Assembly (NCBI GenBank): GCA_019914945.1
Contig: CM034103.1
Location: forward strand, 7,316,001 to 7,380,000
DNA from: Typha latifolia
Lineage: Eukaryota; Streptophyta; Magnoliopsida; Poales; Typhaceae
Length of the DNA: 64,000 bases
Direction: 5' to 3'
Shown here piece after piece: positions 10,226 to 22,365 of the stretch. The position numbers were made by a program, and so were the translations under genes. The notes below the pieces were generated by a model. It worked only from the letters and a program-made list of their open reading frames with translations, was not told the DNA's origin and ran no database searches. The number at the start of each line of letters is the position of its first letter. The first letter of the stretch is position 1.

Positions 10226-10237
10226 GCTCTGATACCA
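10226..10237 (-). promoter_or_regulatory. Primer-binding site of the copia element (initiator tRNA-Met)
   Basis: On the minus strand TGGTATCAGAGC follows the 5' LTR end after 2 bases. It is complementary to the 3' end of plant initiator tRNA-Met. Confidence 0.9.
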
Positions 10238-10239
10238 AT

Positions 10240-11320
10240 TGAAAAAACCCTAGACACAAGTATGTATCTAAATACTAAGCAATGATATCACTCGTTCGCT
10301 TAAGTAAAAGTCCGTAGAAATATTAAGAACAAAAGCAGAGATGAACGCCAAGATTTTAACGTGGAAAAACCCAAACGGGAAAAAACCACGGATCCAAACT
10401 CGGATCAAAACCAATCACTAGAATAGTAGCAGTTATAAGACTAACTCACAAAACAACCCGTCGATCCAAACGACTTTGTTCTTCTCAGTCTTGCTCGCTA
10501 GAACCCATAATTCACTACTTGTCGTGATTGAAGTCCAATCTCAGTAACCCTCGAGATTGATCTTTCATCTAGATAGCCCTTAAGACGAAAGATTAAGTTT
10601 TGTAGATGAGTGAAACCTTGATAGTTGAAGAACCGATGTAGCCTCAAGAAGTTTCCTTCAATAATGCTTCTTCAACCACCCTCAAGATAAGGCATCACAA
10701 TCCTTATATATGATCTCTAAGATAGAGCCAAATCCAAGTCTTATCCATACTCACGAAAGTCCAATTTTATCAAACTTCGTTGGTGCGTTCGAACGCGGCC
10801 TGGGTGCGTTCGAACGGGCATGACTTGAACTCGGGTGCATTCGAACGGGCCCGAGTGCATTCGAACTCGACAACTTGAATTCTTCAGGTCGCATTCGAAC
10901 GCGTTTGTGAATGCAGCTCTCGGTCTGTGTGAAAGCAGTACCCGCGTTCGAACGCGTTTGTGAACGCGGCTCTCTGTCTGTGTGAACGCAGTACCCACGT
11001 TCGAATGCGTTTGTGAATGCGACTCTCTGTCTGTGTGCACGCAGTGCCCGCGTTCGAACGCGTTTGTGACCGTGGCTCTCTGTCTGTGTGAACGCAGTGC
11101 CCATGTTCAAACGCGTTTGTGAACGTGGTTCTCTGTCTGTGTGAATGCAGATTCCGCGTTCGAACGCATTTGTGAACGCGGTGTGAACTCGACGGCTTTT
11201 CTCCAATAATCTTGCAATTCTTCAAACCAGAGATATTCTAGACTTGTGTAAAGCTCATATACATGAAAAAATACACTTAGAATATTTTGTACACAATTGC
11301 CAACAAATAAAAACCTAACA
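10240..11320 (-). repeat. Copia 5' LTR
   Basis: Partner of 2204-3386. It is 102 bp shorter, mainly because the 53-bp array has six units instead of eight. The TATA-like box is at about 10703-10711 on the minus strand. Point differences from the other LTR are frequent, so the insertion is not recent. Confidence 0.92.
10888..11190 (-). repeat. 53-bp tandem array in the copia 5' LTR (6 units)
   Basis: Same unit as at 2845-3250, with six copies. Differences between units again fall mostly at CG sites (CG to CA or TG). Single palindromes continue at 10785-10870. Confidence 0.9.
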
Positions 11321-11325
11321 AACAT

Positions 11326-11649
11326 CATCTTGATTTGGCCAACCGTGGCTACCTCGGCGCGGTTGGGATTCAAATTCTCTTGGTAGAGGGGCCTTGGTAA
11401 GGTCCTCTATAGCCGTTGGGTGGTGGAAATAAGGGTTCATTTTGGACAAGGGCTGCCCTAGCTCCCAGTTTAGGCAACACTATCGCAGTTGTATTTGCTG
11501 GCACTGGAATTTCTTGCATGCGTACAGTGGCTGCGAGGTTCCGCAACTCCTCCTTCATGCCTCTCATCTCCTTCTGTTCCGTTCATTGTAGATCCATCAT
11601 TTGTTGGAAGAGGGAGACCCAAGGTTGGATCCACATTGGGCGTTGAACT
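11326..11649 (-). pseudogene. Ty3/gypsy gag N-terminal part (element K, part 3)
   Basis: On the minus strand this reads MRGMKEELRNLAATVRMQ, then LVQNEPLFPPPNGYRGPYQG, a proline-rich gag leader comparable to the N-terminal gag of elements A and B. It continues the gag at 1800-2203 once the copia element and its target duplication are set aside. Stops are present and the upstream end is cut by an LTR fragment at 11650. Confidence 0.7.
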
Positions 11650-11826
11650 TGTAACACCCAAACCCTAAACATGTGCATGGGACGAGCCCACATGGCATGT
11701 GAAAGGCACCTGACAACTTGGTTAGTTGCCGACAATCAAATAAATCTTTATCAACATCATAATTTATCCACAATATCTAAACTAAGAATAACTCAAGTCT
11801 GACTATCAACAACATACAAATAACCT
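11650..11826 (-). mobile_element. LTR end fragment related to the 484-1416 solo LTR
   Basis: In reverse complement it matches about 1240-1416, including TGTAACACCCAAACCCTAAAC. Only the last 177 bp of that LTR type remain here, in the opposite orientation. Confidence 0.75.
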
Positions 11827-12723
11827 TAATAGGGATATTATGGAACGCTTCCCCAATTTCACACCTTAAGGACAAGGTGGAGTCAGATACGATTCGGACT
11901 TCACTGATGTCGTCTAGAGTATGGATACACCTTATGAGTGTCATTTCTTATTGTTTCAATATTTTATTTAGAGAAAAATAAGATTTCTATAGGTTGCGTT
12001 CAAACGCGGGTGGGTGTGTTCAAACACGCTTGTGAACGCTTGTAGGCGTTCACAAATATAGAGAACGCATTTGGTGTATTCGAACGCATTCGACCCCGTT
12101 TGAACACGGTCGGCGGAAATCCACTATTTCTAGGGTTATTAATTGTCAATTTTGAATTATTTGGTTAGTCTCTTAAGGTGTGGATGGTAACCAAAAAGAG
12201 GATATCAAAGAATTGAGTTTTTGCCCTAATCTTCTTCTTCTCCTTCTCTCTCGTTCCCTTATCCCACAGCTCTGCCGTCTCTAGCCTCCCTCGACCGGCC
12301 ACTCACACTAGTCCCTTAGGGGGCGGCCCACTCCTCCCCTTTCTTCAAATCTCTCTATCTTTGCCCTAACCCTTTACACCATCCATAGTCCTTTCACCAC
12401 CATTTTCATTACCGATGCCACCCCATTACCGCCGGCCTACCATCTCCATAATCCACCTAAGGTTCCATGTCCCCATCCACGGATCCAAAGAATGGACTCC
12501 TTGATGTGCACCCACTTATCTAAAGATATCTCTAGATCCCGCCGTTCGATTCACCTGAAATTAGATTCGTTGGAAAGCTCTTTTCTGGGGCTACGACCAA
12601 CCAAAATTTTACATTGATTCAATGGCTGTATTTCCAAGAATCCTCTTCTAAATTTCCGTACAATATCCTAACCAGATCTGAAAATGAGATAGATTAAACC
12701 TTAATCTAGGGGAGATCGTATCA
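11827..12723 (+). mobile_element. Gypsy chromovirus pol tail and 3' LTR
   Basis: Bases 11827-11884 read as the end of a chromovirus polyprotein (a MERFPNF-like motif and stop) with its polypurine region. The LTR then runs from about 11885 (a degraded TGATACGATTCGG) to GATCGTATCA at 12723. U3 has a decayed set of CGTTCGAACG-type palindromes at 11995-12115; R-U5 (12230-12720) is CT-rich and ends in sequence shared with elements A, B and C. The element was cut on the left by the LTR fragment at 11650. Confidence 0.8.
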
Positions 12724-14317
12724 CTGTCCCTCCCTCTAACGACGAGATAATAGCAACTCTGAAAACATTAGGCCTAAATAAAGCTCCTAGACTAGATAGA
12801 TTGATTGCCTATTTCTGCCAGCTTCTTTGGCCTGACATTAAAGCTTGAGTTGGCTGTAGTATTCGAGACTTCTTTACTACGAGAAGGATGGATAGGAATC
12901 TAAATAAAACAAGTCTTGTCCTTATCCCCAAGACTGATTCTCCTATAAAAGTTATTAAATTTTGACCCATTAGTCTTTGTAATAAGGTCTATAAACTCAG
13001 TGCAAAAAATTTCGCTGGTCAAATGATGTTGCTGCTGAATCCCCTCGTCTTAGAAGCGCAAACTATTTTTGTCCTGGGTCGCCAAATTACTAATAACCAG
13101 ATAATGGCTCAAGAGCTTCTTAACTTTCTAAAAACCTCTCATAGAAAATATGGTTCATTTATGTTTAAAGCGGACCTATCAAAGGCGTTTGATAGGATGG
13201 AATGGCCTTTCCTTAAAGAGTGTTTGGATCTCTATGGCTTCTAGGAGAACTTCTCAAATCTACTAATGGAGTGCATCATGTCCTCATCCTATTCGATCGA
13301 GATCAATGGGAAATTAGGGGGATTTTTGTGCCCAACAAGAGGTCTACGCCAAGGCTGCCCTCTCTTCCCTTATCTCTTTATTCTTGGGGCGAATATCCTC
13401 TCTTATTTGTTGGAGCAAGAGTCCAGGGCAAGCAATATCAATGGCATCAACCAGCTCACAGTGGCCCTGCCATTCACCATATGCTTTTTGTGGATGATCT
13501 TATTCTACTTGGATGAGCCATGATGAACGAGGCCTCTGCTGTCTCGAACACTCTCAACTTCTATTCACTCCTATTGGGCAGGTTATTAACCTTGATAAAA
13601 TTTGCGATCTATTTCAGTAAGAGGACAAGTGAAGCAAGGAAGACTTTCATTCTTAATCTCTTCACGCTAGGTGCCTTACCTCGGGGGAGACGTATTTAGG
13701 CTCCCTCTCCTTATGGCTCGTACAAAAAATGATTCTTTTAACTTCCTGCTTGATAAGCTGCTCACGAGGCTAGCGGGTTGGAAGTCCAAGCTCCTCTCAT
13801 ATGCTAGAAAATTAGTTCTTATCAAGCAGTTCTTTGTTCTATCCCAATCTATTTTATGAACACTGTTATCCTTCCAAGTTCCCTCCTCAACAAGATGACT
13901 ACTATCATTAGGAATTTCTGGTGGGGGTCTAAAAATAACAAGCGCAAGCTCCACCTTAAGAGATGGGACAGTTTTTTTAGGCCACTAGACAGAGGAGGTC
14001 TAGGCATAAAGGACATTGCCCTAACTATCAAGTCCCTTATTCTAAAGTTAGCTTGGAGGTTAGTATCAAATCCCTCAGCACTCTAGGCAAGAGTTATAAA
14101 AGAAAAATATTTTAGAGACTTCCTTTTGGGAGGCTCTGGCAAGGCAAAATGGCTCCTAGGCTTGGAAAGCCTTGTTTCAGATCAAGGATACGTAGCAAAA
14201 AAACTATTTATGGATTGTCAAAAATGGGGAGAATATTTCTATTACAAAAGATTCCTAGCTCCCAAACTATAATCTTCAACATTTCACCCTCCCATCGGGG
14301 ATCGATCATGTTAAGGA
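12724..14317 (+). pseudogene. L1-type LINE reverse transcriptase fragment (LINE J)
   Basis: Read with several frame changes this is plant L1 ORF2. It has TSLVLIPKTDSP, then PISLCNKVYKLSAKN, GRQITNNQIMAQELLNFL, FKADLSKAFDRMEWPF, the RGLRQGCPLFPYLF block, and FVDDLIL (the YADD box) near 13487-13506. Downstream are SYARKLVLIKQ and LKLAWRLVSNPSAL. It resembles LINE H at 57.2-58.6 kb. The endonuclease, zinc region and tail are missing; the left end abuts a gypsy LTR and the right end a gypsy gag piece. Confidence 0.87.
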
Positions 14318-15343
14318 CCTTTTGCAATAGTAGAGCTCGGTGCACTGCACAAGGAAAGCCCACAAGTGGTTGTAATGTCGGCCCTTGCCGTGGTTGATTT
14401 CTATCCAGCAGCACCCTTCGACCATTCCTCCGAAATGTTAGTGTGAGGTTTGAGAAATCAAATGTTACAGGCCCCAAGATTTGAAACCATTGGGTCCCCA
14501 AAATAATGTCGGCACCTCACAAGGCCAACGGATAAAAATCCAATGTGAAACATTGGCCTTGCACCTTCAATTCCACACCTCCACAAATAAAATATGCTCG
14601 CAATGTGGTGCCATCTCCAATCATCACATCGAACCCTTCCATGGGTTCCGACTCGAGCCCGATCTTCCTAAGGAACCTCTTGTCAATGAAGTTGTGGGTG
14701 GACCTGGTGTCGATCAAGATTCTCACTGTTGTTTTCTTGACTACACCATTCACCCACAAAATCTTTAGCGCAGCTATCCCCGAATAGGCGTGGAGGGAGA
14801 TTTCAGCTATCATGTCCTCCACGGGTTGCTCCTCAGCTACTTCTCCTTGATGTCCAGCCACACCTACATTTTCAGCTGCAAACTCATCCTCCACATCTCC
14901 AATCCATCTATTAGCATCACCGATCCCATTGGTTTAGCGCAGCGATGCTCGGGTACAAACTTCTCATCATAATGAAAGCATAGGCCTTTGGCTCTTCGCT
15001 CCTCCACTTGAGCAGGTGTGAGTGCTTGTCCCAGACCTCTATGTGCGTACTTCACATCTTGGGATGGCTTCAGGGGTGCTCGAGGAGGTACCATTGTAGC
15101 AGCGGTCCTCGGTACGCCGATAATATTTCCTGCCGCTATGGTTGGTTGAGCTTGATTGCGGCTTCCTTGGCTCGTCCCATTTTGTTTCAGGTGTAACTTT
15201 ATGGCGCTATGTTCGTCTTCCATGAGCACCGTATCTTCGAAGGCCCCCTTTAAGGTTCTAGGCCTTAAAGCCCTCACATCGGCCTATATGTCTCCCCGCA
15301 GCCCAGAGATGAAGGTGCTGCGAAGTTGCTGAATTCTCTATGT
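14318..15343 (-). pseudogene. Gypsy gag-protease fragment of the A/B family
   Basis: On the minus strand, gag (ALRPRTLKGAFEDTVLMEDE) leads into a zinc-knuckle region whose second cysteine is changed (LCFHYDEKFVPEHRC against CFRCDEKFVPGHRC in elements A and B). The retroviral-type protease follows with ILIDTRSTHNFID, so the active-site DTG has become DTR. The reading ends in the linker before RT (LVGFPCAVHRALLLQ). Both the protease and the zinc finger are disabled by these changes. Confidence 0.85.
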
Positions 15344-15770
15344 TGTTTGAAGAGCCACAAGGACTACCGCCATGCGGAAATTCAAACCACACGATAGCCA
15401 TTGTACCATGAGCTGAGCCGCCTAATGTACGACCATATCGGTATCCTCATATATAAAAAGAAGAGATAACAAAGCTAGTTGCCGAGATGCTTGAACAAGG
15501 AATCATTCAACCCAGCAATAGTTCTTACTCCTCACCGGTTTTGCTTGTGCGCAAGAAGGATAGTTCATAGCATTTTTGTGTCGACTACCGAGCACTCAAT
15601 GCCATAACCATCAAGGACCGGTACCCAATAACGGTGATAGAAGAGTTATTGGACGAATTGACTAGGGTCTTCTTATTTTAGGAAACTGGAACTTAGAGCT
15701 GGATATCACCACATTCGAGTTCATCCCGAAGATGTCGGCCAAAAGATTTCACATAGCTCATAGGAACTTC
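15344..15770 (+). pseudogene. Gypsy RT leader fragment, opposite orientation
   Basis: The plus strand reads FEEPQGLPP, then [49 protein letters not shown] and ELRAGYHHIRVHPEDV, with at least three stops. This is the start of gypsy RT. It lies head to head with the gag-protease piece at 14318, so the two belong to different insertions or to a rearranged one. Confidence 0.85.
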
Positions 15771-15805
15771 TCGGAAAGAATTATCTTTTGGTTAGCCTAG
15801 TGAGC

Positions 15806-16645
15806 TAATGGGTTTCTATACCAAAAGGACAGAACAATTCCTTAAGATCAGAATTTATTGCAAGAAGCAGTCCGCGCAACCGTAGGAAAATATTTGTTAG
15901 ATATTCTTGTCTAGTCATAAAATTACGGAGCCAATTGGATTAGATGCATAACTGCCTGATCTATAACTTTTGTATTTACACCCTTCGCAGATTCGAAGTA
16001 GAACTAGAATGAAAACATGGAATAACGCGGGTGATGGTTGTGGTGACAGATGGAGTGGATGTTAGGGTTATGGATGGGTATGGAGATGAAGGTGGACTGC
16101 AGATGTGATTAAGGGATATAGAAGAAGGGAACGAAGTGGTCGAGATCCCAAAGAAGAGGGGTGGCTCGATAGTCAAGGGAGATTAGAAGTTAGGAGAAAC
16201 CTCGCCAACGGTAGAGGTGGAAGAATGGTGAAGAGGGAGGAGGGAGAGAGTCTAGAGAGAAGATAGGAGGCAAAAATCAATAATCCAATAGCATAATAAA
16301 TTTGGCTGCCATCCACATATATATAGAGGCTAGCCAATAAATTATAAAATAATAAATAACCCTAATTCTAGAGGATTCCCATCGATCGCGTTCGAACGCG
16401 CCCGATCGCATTAGAATGCACAAAAGGCATTCTCTTTATATGCGACTGCGATGCAGACGTTTGAACTCGTCCGGCTGCGTTTGAACGCACAATATGCGTT
16501 TTCTGTATTTGCGAACTTGATGTAGGCGTTTGTAAAGGCGTTCGAATGCGACCCCTCCTATGTTCGAACACGACCTACATGAATTTTATTTTATTAAAAA
16601 TAAATAACTACTGCAATAAGAAAAGATCCTAACTAAGTTTATTTA
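15806..16645 (-). repeat. 3' LTR of element D
   Basis: In element orientation it begins near 16645 with a worn TGATACACTTAG and holds a GCGTTCGAACGC-type cluster (16385-16575), a TATATATAG box near 16317-16325, the CT-rich leader, and an end near 15806. It is collinear with the LTRs of element G but lacks their primer-site repeats at the very end. Confidence 0.82.
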
Positions 16646-16671
16646 CCCACCATGCTTCCCCCACCATTCCC

Positions 16672-18966
16672 TCAAGGTGAAAAGTTAGGGAAATGCTCCA
16701 AAATGTCCGTCTCCAACTCCCATGTCGCCTCATTGGATGGCTTGCCAAACCACTCGACTATAATCTCCATCTCCAATCTGGTACCAGGTCGTCGTTAGTG
16801 CCTATCAAGTACACGAATTGACTCCACGATCTCTTTCTTCACCAATGGCTCCGGTAGTGCTGATCCAACGACCTTATGATCTCCAATCCGCTCTCTTAGC
16901 AATGAAACATGGAAGACAGGATGCAGTCTAAACCCCTTCGGCAGCTCAAATGATATGCAACCGGTCCAATACGCTCTAACACCCGAAACAGACCAACGTA
17001 GCGATGAGCTAACTTTTGATTATGCATCGGACGCAAGGTCACCTGTTGATACGGTTGCACCCTCACAAACACCCAACTACCGATGTCGAACTCCTTCTCC
17101 CTATGGCTGTGATCATAAACTTGCTTCATGCGGTTTTGAGCAAGTTTAAGATGAGCACTCAACCTCCTCAATGTGGCATCCCTATCTATCAACGCTAAGT
17201 CCACCTCTGTCCGATCTGCTGATGCCACTAGATCATAAGCACGTAATGTCGGAGCCGTGCGTTCATACACCAACTCAAATGGAGTCACACTAATGCTGCT
17301 TTGGTAGGCGGTGTTGTAGGATAACTCCGCCCATGATAAGAACTCCAACCATCGTCTTGGCATCTCTCCAACAAAGCACTTTAAGTATTGCTCAATGCCT
17401 CGATTGACCACCTCGGTTTGGCCGTTTGTCTGTGGATGGTAGGCCGAACTGAAGTTCAATCGAGTCCCCTGCAATCAGTAAAACTCCATCCAAAAATTGC
17501 TCATAAATACATGATCACGATCCGAGACAATCGTGCGTGGCATGCCATGTAACCAAGCAACATCTCTAACAAAAATTTTAGCCGCCGACTTGGCTAAAAA
17601 CGGATGTGACAATGCTGAAAAGTGCGCATACTTGCTCAATCTATCAACCACCACAAAGATAACAGAATAATCATGTACCAGCGGAAGACCCTCTGTGAAA
17701 TCCATAGAAATGTCTTCCCAAACACGGTCCGATATAGGTAAAGGCTGAAGTAATTCGGCCGATTTCAATGTGGTTGCCTTAGCCCTTTAACAGACTTCAC
17801 AAGCACGGACAAAACTCCTCACATCCTGCCTCAATCCGTGCAACTCTGAGATATCCTCCAATAAGTCCTCAAGACACCCTCATGACCAGCCTATGGAGTT
17901 TGGTGGAAGTGTTCCAACAATTTCTACTGCAATCCATCATTTGTGGGCACTCGAATGCACCCACGGTCTAGCAGCAAATCAGCTTGATTCTCCAACTCTA
18001 GATGGCGGTCCGAATCATCCATCACCTCCTGCAACAATCTCAAAACATCTAGGTCAGATGTACATGTATACCTCAGCTCGTCAAGGAAGGGAAAGGCAGG
18101 AGAAGAATAGGCTACAAACTCAGCAGTACCGGGTTGGCGCGATAGTTCATCCGCTGCTCTATTTTCCGTTCCTTTCTTGTATTGTATTTCATAATCATAC
18201 GCCAACAATTTTGTGACCCGTCTCTGCTATGCCAGAGTGTGTATACACTGTCCCATAAAGTATGGAAGGCTCCTTCGATCGGTTCGGATAATGAATCGCC
18301 TACCGATCAAATAAGGCCTCCACTTTGTCACTGCTTGCAGAATTGCCAACATCTCTCTCTCATAAGTCGATAATTGCTGAGATTTTTGTGATAACGCCTT
18401 GCTAAGATAGGCAATGGGACGTCCTACTTGTATTAGTACAGCTCCTATGCCAACTCCTAATGCATCACATTTCACAATGAACTATTTGGTGAAGTTCGGT
18501 AGCGCTAAAATAGGTGCCATCGTCATTACTGTTTTTAGTTTTTCAAAGGCTGTAGTGGCTTCATCTGTCCATCTAAAAGAGTTTTTCTTCAACAATGAAG
18601 TGAGAGGAGAAGCTATCTTGCCATATCCGGCGATGAAACAGCGAAAGTATCTAGTCAGCCCTAAAAATCCTCTCAATCCGGTGGTAGTAATAGGAATAGG
18701 CCAAGCGGTCATGCATGCAACCTTTTGATGATCCGCCGCTACACCTTCCATTGAGATGATGTGGCCTAAATACTCCACCTGTGGTACTCCCCATAGGCAC
18801 TTGGACTTCTTGATCTTCAATTGATTTTGCTTCAACAAATTTAACACATCCTCTAAATGCTGCAATGCACCAATTCAATCCTACTATACACCAAAATGTC
18901 ATCAAAAATACCAAGACATACCTTCGCAATAGAGGCCAAAATATATCATTCATTAGGCCTTGAAAG
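16672..18966 (-). pseudogene. Element D pol: RT C-terminus, RNase H, integrase, chromodomain
   Basis: Minus-strand order: RT thumb (18482-18865, KIKKSKCLWGVPQVEYLGHI, LTRYFRCFIAGYGKIASPL), RNase H (18227-18475, GVGIGAVLIQ, SKALSQKSQQLSTYEREM), the integrase linker and zinc region (17790-18208), then the integrase core with acids in DISMDFTEGLP and TIVSDRDHVF (17475-17768) and QTNGQTEVVNRG (16896-17474). It ends in a chromodomain-like VEWFGKPSNEATWELETDIL near 16672-16780. Stops separate the blocks. The chromodomain places D among the chromoviruses. RT is cut at 18966 by element C. Confidence 0.88.
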
Positions 18967-19741
18967 TGATACGATCTTTGCTTTGATACCAACTTGATAC
19001 GATCTCTGCTCTGATACCAGCTTGATACGATCTTTGCTCTGATACCAGCTTAATACGATCACTACTCTAATACTAGCTTGATACGATCTCCTCTTTTTGC
19101 CAATGCTCGATTTATTTTGATTTTCAGATCTAGACAAGATCTGACACGGAAATTTGGAAATAGATCTCGAAAGATTTAGTCGTCGAATCGACGTGAAATT
19201 TTGCCCAAAAAGATCTTTCCAACAAATCAAGTTTCAAGTGAATGGACGGTGGGATCATAAGGGACTAGTGTGATTGGCCGGTCGAGGGAGGCTAGAAGCG
19301 GCGACGCCGGGGAACGAGAGAACGGGAGAGAAGAAGACAAAGGAGACTAGGCAAAACTCAATTCATTCAATAATGATTTCATGGTTGCCATCCACACCTT
19401 TAGAGGCTAACCAATCAATTCAAAAATAACAATTATTAACCCTAAAACAGTAGATTTTTGTTGATCGCGTTCGAACACACCCGATCACGTTTGAACGCAC
19501 ATTTTGCGTTCTCTGTATTTGTGAACCTTATGCAGGCATTAACAAGCGCGTTCGAATGGACTCCATCCGCGTTTAGACATGCCCGATCGCATGAGAACGC
19601 ACATTTCGCGTTCTCTGTTTTTGTGAACCCAATGCAGGCATTCACAAGCGCATTCGAACGCACTCCATCCGCGTTCGAACGCAATATACAGAAAACTTAT
19701 TTTTCTATGAAATAAATACTAAAACAAGAATAAAACACACC
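18967..19741 (-). repeat. 3' LTR of element C, main part, ending in primer-site repeats
   Basis: In element orientation: U3 with GCGTTCGAACGC-type palindromes (19460-19685, exact copy near 19674), a CT-rich leader (19260-19360), and U5. U5 ends at 18967 in four tandem copies of a roughly 28-bp unit (18967-19090) that contains the tRNA-Met primer site (GCTCTGATACCA on the plus strand) and the LTR end TGATACGATC. The first 52 bp of the LTR lie beyond the LARD at 31318-31369. Confidence 0.85.
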
Positions 19742-22257
19742 TGTAATGCCCCCGCCCGGCACGGGCACGCGCACGACCACGCGCCGACATGGCACGCGCG
19801 GCGCACACGACCGGCCCGGCGGGGCCCGTTAAGCATAGATACCCTAATATTCACAAACAATCATGACATCATCAAATACTACCTGCTAACATATCCATGC
19901 TCACATAATCCAACACCAAATAAAACATACTATCAACCAAATAAATATGTTAACATGTGAATATCCAAGTCCACAATATTATACACTAGACTACTAATTA
20001 ATCTGACAGGACCCACATAGGCCACAACAAACCATCAAGATACAACTAAACAACTGATACAAGAGTACACTATAATCTGACCTGTATTATACCAATTATC
20101 ACCTATACAAGGAAGTACAAATATAAAATAATGGTACAACTCAATATCTGGTTAAACTATCTTCTATTCCATCTCGCGTCTATAGCTCACCTCATATTTC
20201 TAAAATATCTTCTCAGAATATCTCGAGTCGGTATCACGTACCATATTATCTATGCGAGTTAGAAAAAAAATAAAGAGAGTAATAAGCAAAAGGCTCAGTG
20301 AATAGACTTTACCCCGAATTAGTGAAACCAAATAAAGAGTAAATCTTGTACTAAATAATATGAATCAAGAAGAGCATCATGTCATGAATGAGTGTATGAA
20401 TGGAACCTCAGTAATATATAATTGAAATGCAGATAACTTGTCCTAATTGATAAAAGTATATAATCCTCGACAATAAGTAAACAAATCTCCATTTCATACT
20501 ATCATCATAACTGTCTCTCAAATAAGACACATGATGCATGCCAACCATGACCATACTATAATATCAAATGCAACCATATATGATGTATATTGACCACTCA
20601 ATAATCAGGTAATCAAATGATAATAAAATCATATGCATTTCTCAACATCTCAGTCATCAATGTCATCTCCATATATCATCATCATACTAGACCATTGTGC
20701 ACAGTCAACACCCGGTACTCGGTCTCAACATCATGTCTGAAGGCTCAGAGCTTACTCCGCGACCCGCAAGAGTATCTCAAATATAATCATACCCCGCCAC
20801 CCGCTAGGGTATCCACATCCATCCAGACCGAGCACCCATATATTTGATAGAAAACTCATGAGGATAACTCGCCATATATGCCCTAGCGAACGGCATGTGT
20901 CCGATTGTCTGTGTGCACACACTTAACTGACCTCGGACATGGGCCACGAGATATCGCATATCAGCGACCATAATCATCACTCTAGGCACCTCTAACCCTG
21001 ACGCCTACTCAGGTATCCTCACGCTTTCTATCAAATATCCTATCATTCACATTTTATGCTTTCCTTCGAAATATCAGATCATATACATATATCCAGTGCG
21101 ATAACGAGTCAATGCATAACAGAAATTTAGGTAGAATAGAAATCAAGAGAAAAATGATGCAATGTAGACTCCGACCATGTATCTAACACATGCATACTCT
21201 TGCTAGTCTATCAAATGCACACTCATACTAGAAGATCATCTTCATATAAAATCATAACAGTATAATCATCTCTAATCATCTCTATTTATCATCATCATAC
21301 TCATAACCAAGATCAGCCTAATTCTATGCATGATAAAAATATGCTCGACTGTAATCATCTCTAGATAAATTCATATAATCATGCTGGAGGCCAAAACATG
21401 CATGTGCATAATATATAATATAACGTAATTTGACAAAGGCGTCTAGGGGATAAGACTACTCACACCACTGCAAATACCAAACCACCACTCATTCACGCTG
21501 CTACAATAAGGATCAACCCTCAATAGCTAAGTCCACGGGGTCTTGAACAGGGGGGGTCCGGATCTGAAATTATTTAAGTAATATAAGGTCAGTTATTTAT
21601 CCAATTAGGATCTGTTTGATGATTTATTAGGTTAAAAATTTCTTCTTTTATTTTTATTAAATAATTTAATCTATATCATATATTTAATTATAATAATATT
21701 AGTATGTTATTATTCTAATTGTAGATTTATTTATAAAACCATAGTTTGCTAATTATATATTAAGTATATAATAGTCAATCTCTTTTGATAAAAAAAAATG
21801 TAAAAGAGCTCCATGTACAATAATATAATTTAAGATGCAATCAGCTATATTATATAATAGTATATAATTATACTTTAATTATTTTGTCACTACTACCCTT
21901 ACTAAACAAATTAAGAGTTGCATATAAAATAATCTTTACTTAATCATGTAATATAAACATTAAGTAGGCCTACTATTATATTACATGCATAATAATGTAT
22001 AATAAGTTGTACATATATATATATATATACCTAATTATAAAGACATGTATTAATCTAATAAAATATATGAAGTTAAAAATATATTTATGTACAAATATTT
22101 ATAATTCTAATTAACTGAAATTACACAAATTACACTAATTACACTTATCATGTACCTAAATATATCTATTCTTGACAAATTAAACTAAAAATCTAATTTA
22201 GATTAACTAAATAACATAAGTACTTTACACGTGTTTTATTACCAGAGAAGGTAAAAC

Positions 22258-22360
22258 GAACAGAAGAAGAAGAAGAAGAAGAAGAAGAAGAAGGAGAAGA
22301 AGAAGAAGAAGGAGAAGGAGAAGGAGAAGAAGAAGAAAAAGGAGAAGAAGAGGAGGGGAG
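22258..22360. repeat. (GAA)n-type purine tract in the LARD LTR
   Basis: About 100 bp of GAA/GGA repeats, matched by (AGA)n at 30720-30782 in the other LTR. Element A inserted at its right edge, next to AAGAA. Confidence 0.88.
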
Positions 22361-22365
22361 AAGAA

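Larger units (their letters stand above)
2204..11320 (-). mobile_element. Ty1/copia element, Sirevirus-like, nearly complete
   Basis: A 9117-bp element with LTRs of 1183 bp (2204-3386) and 1081 bp (10240-11320), flanked on both sides by AACAT (2199-2203 and 11321-11325). The order on the minus strand is 5' LTR, a primer-binding site complementary to initiator tRNA-Met (10226-10237), gag, protease, integrase, RT and RNase H (the copia order), a roughly 1 kb spacer, an extra gene (3794-4792), the polypurine tract and the 3' LTR. Long LTRs, the tRNA-Met primer and a gene after pol match the Sirevirus lineage. It inserted into the gag of element K. Pol carries stops and frameshifts, so it cannot move on its own. 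Confidence 0.92.
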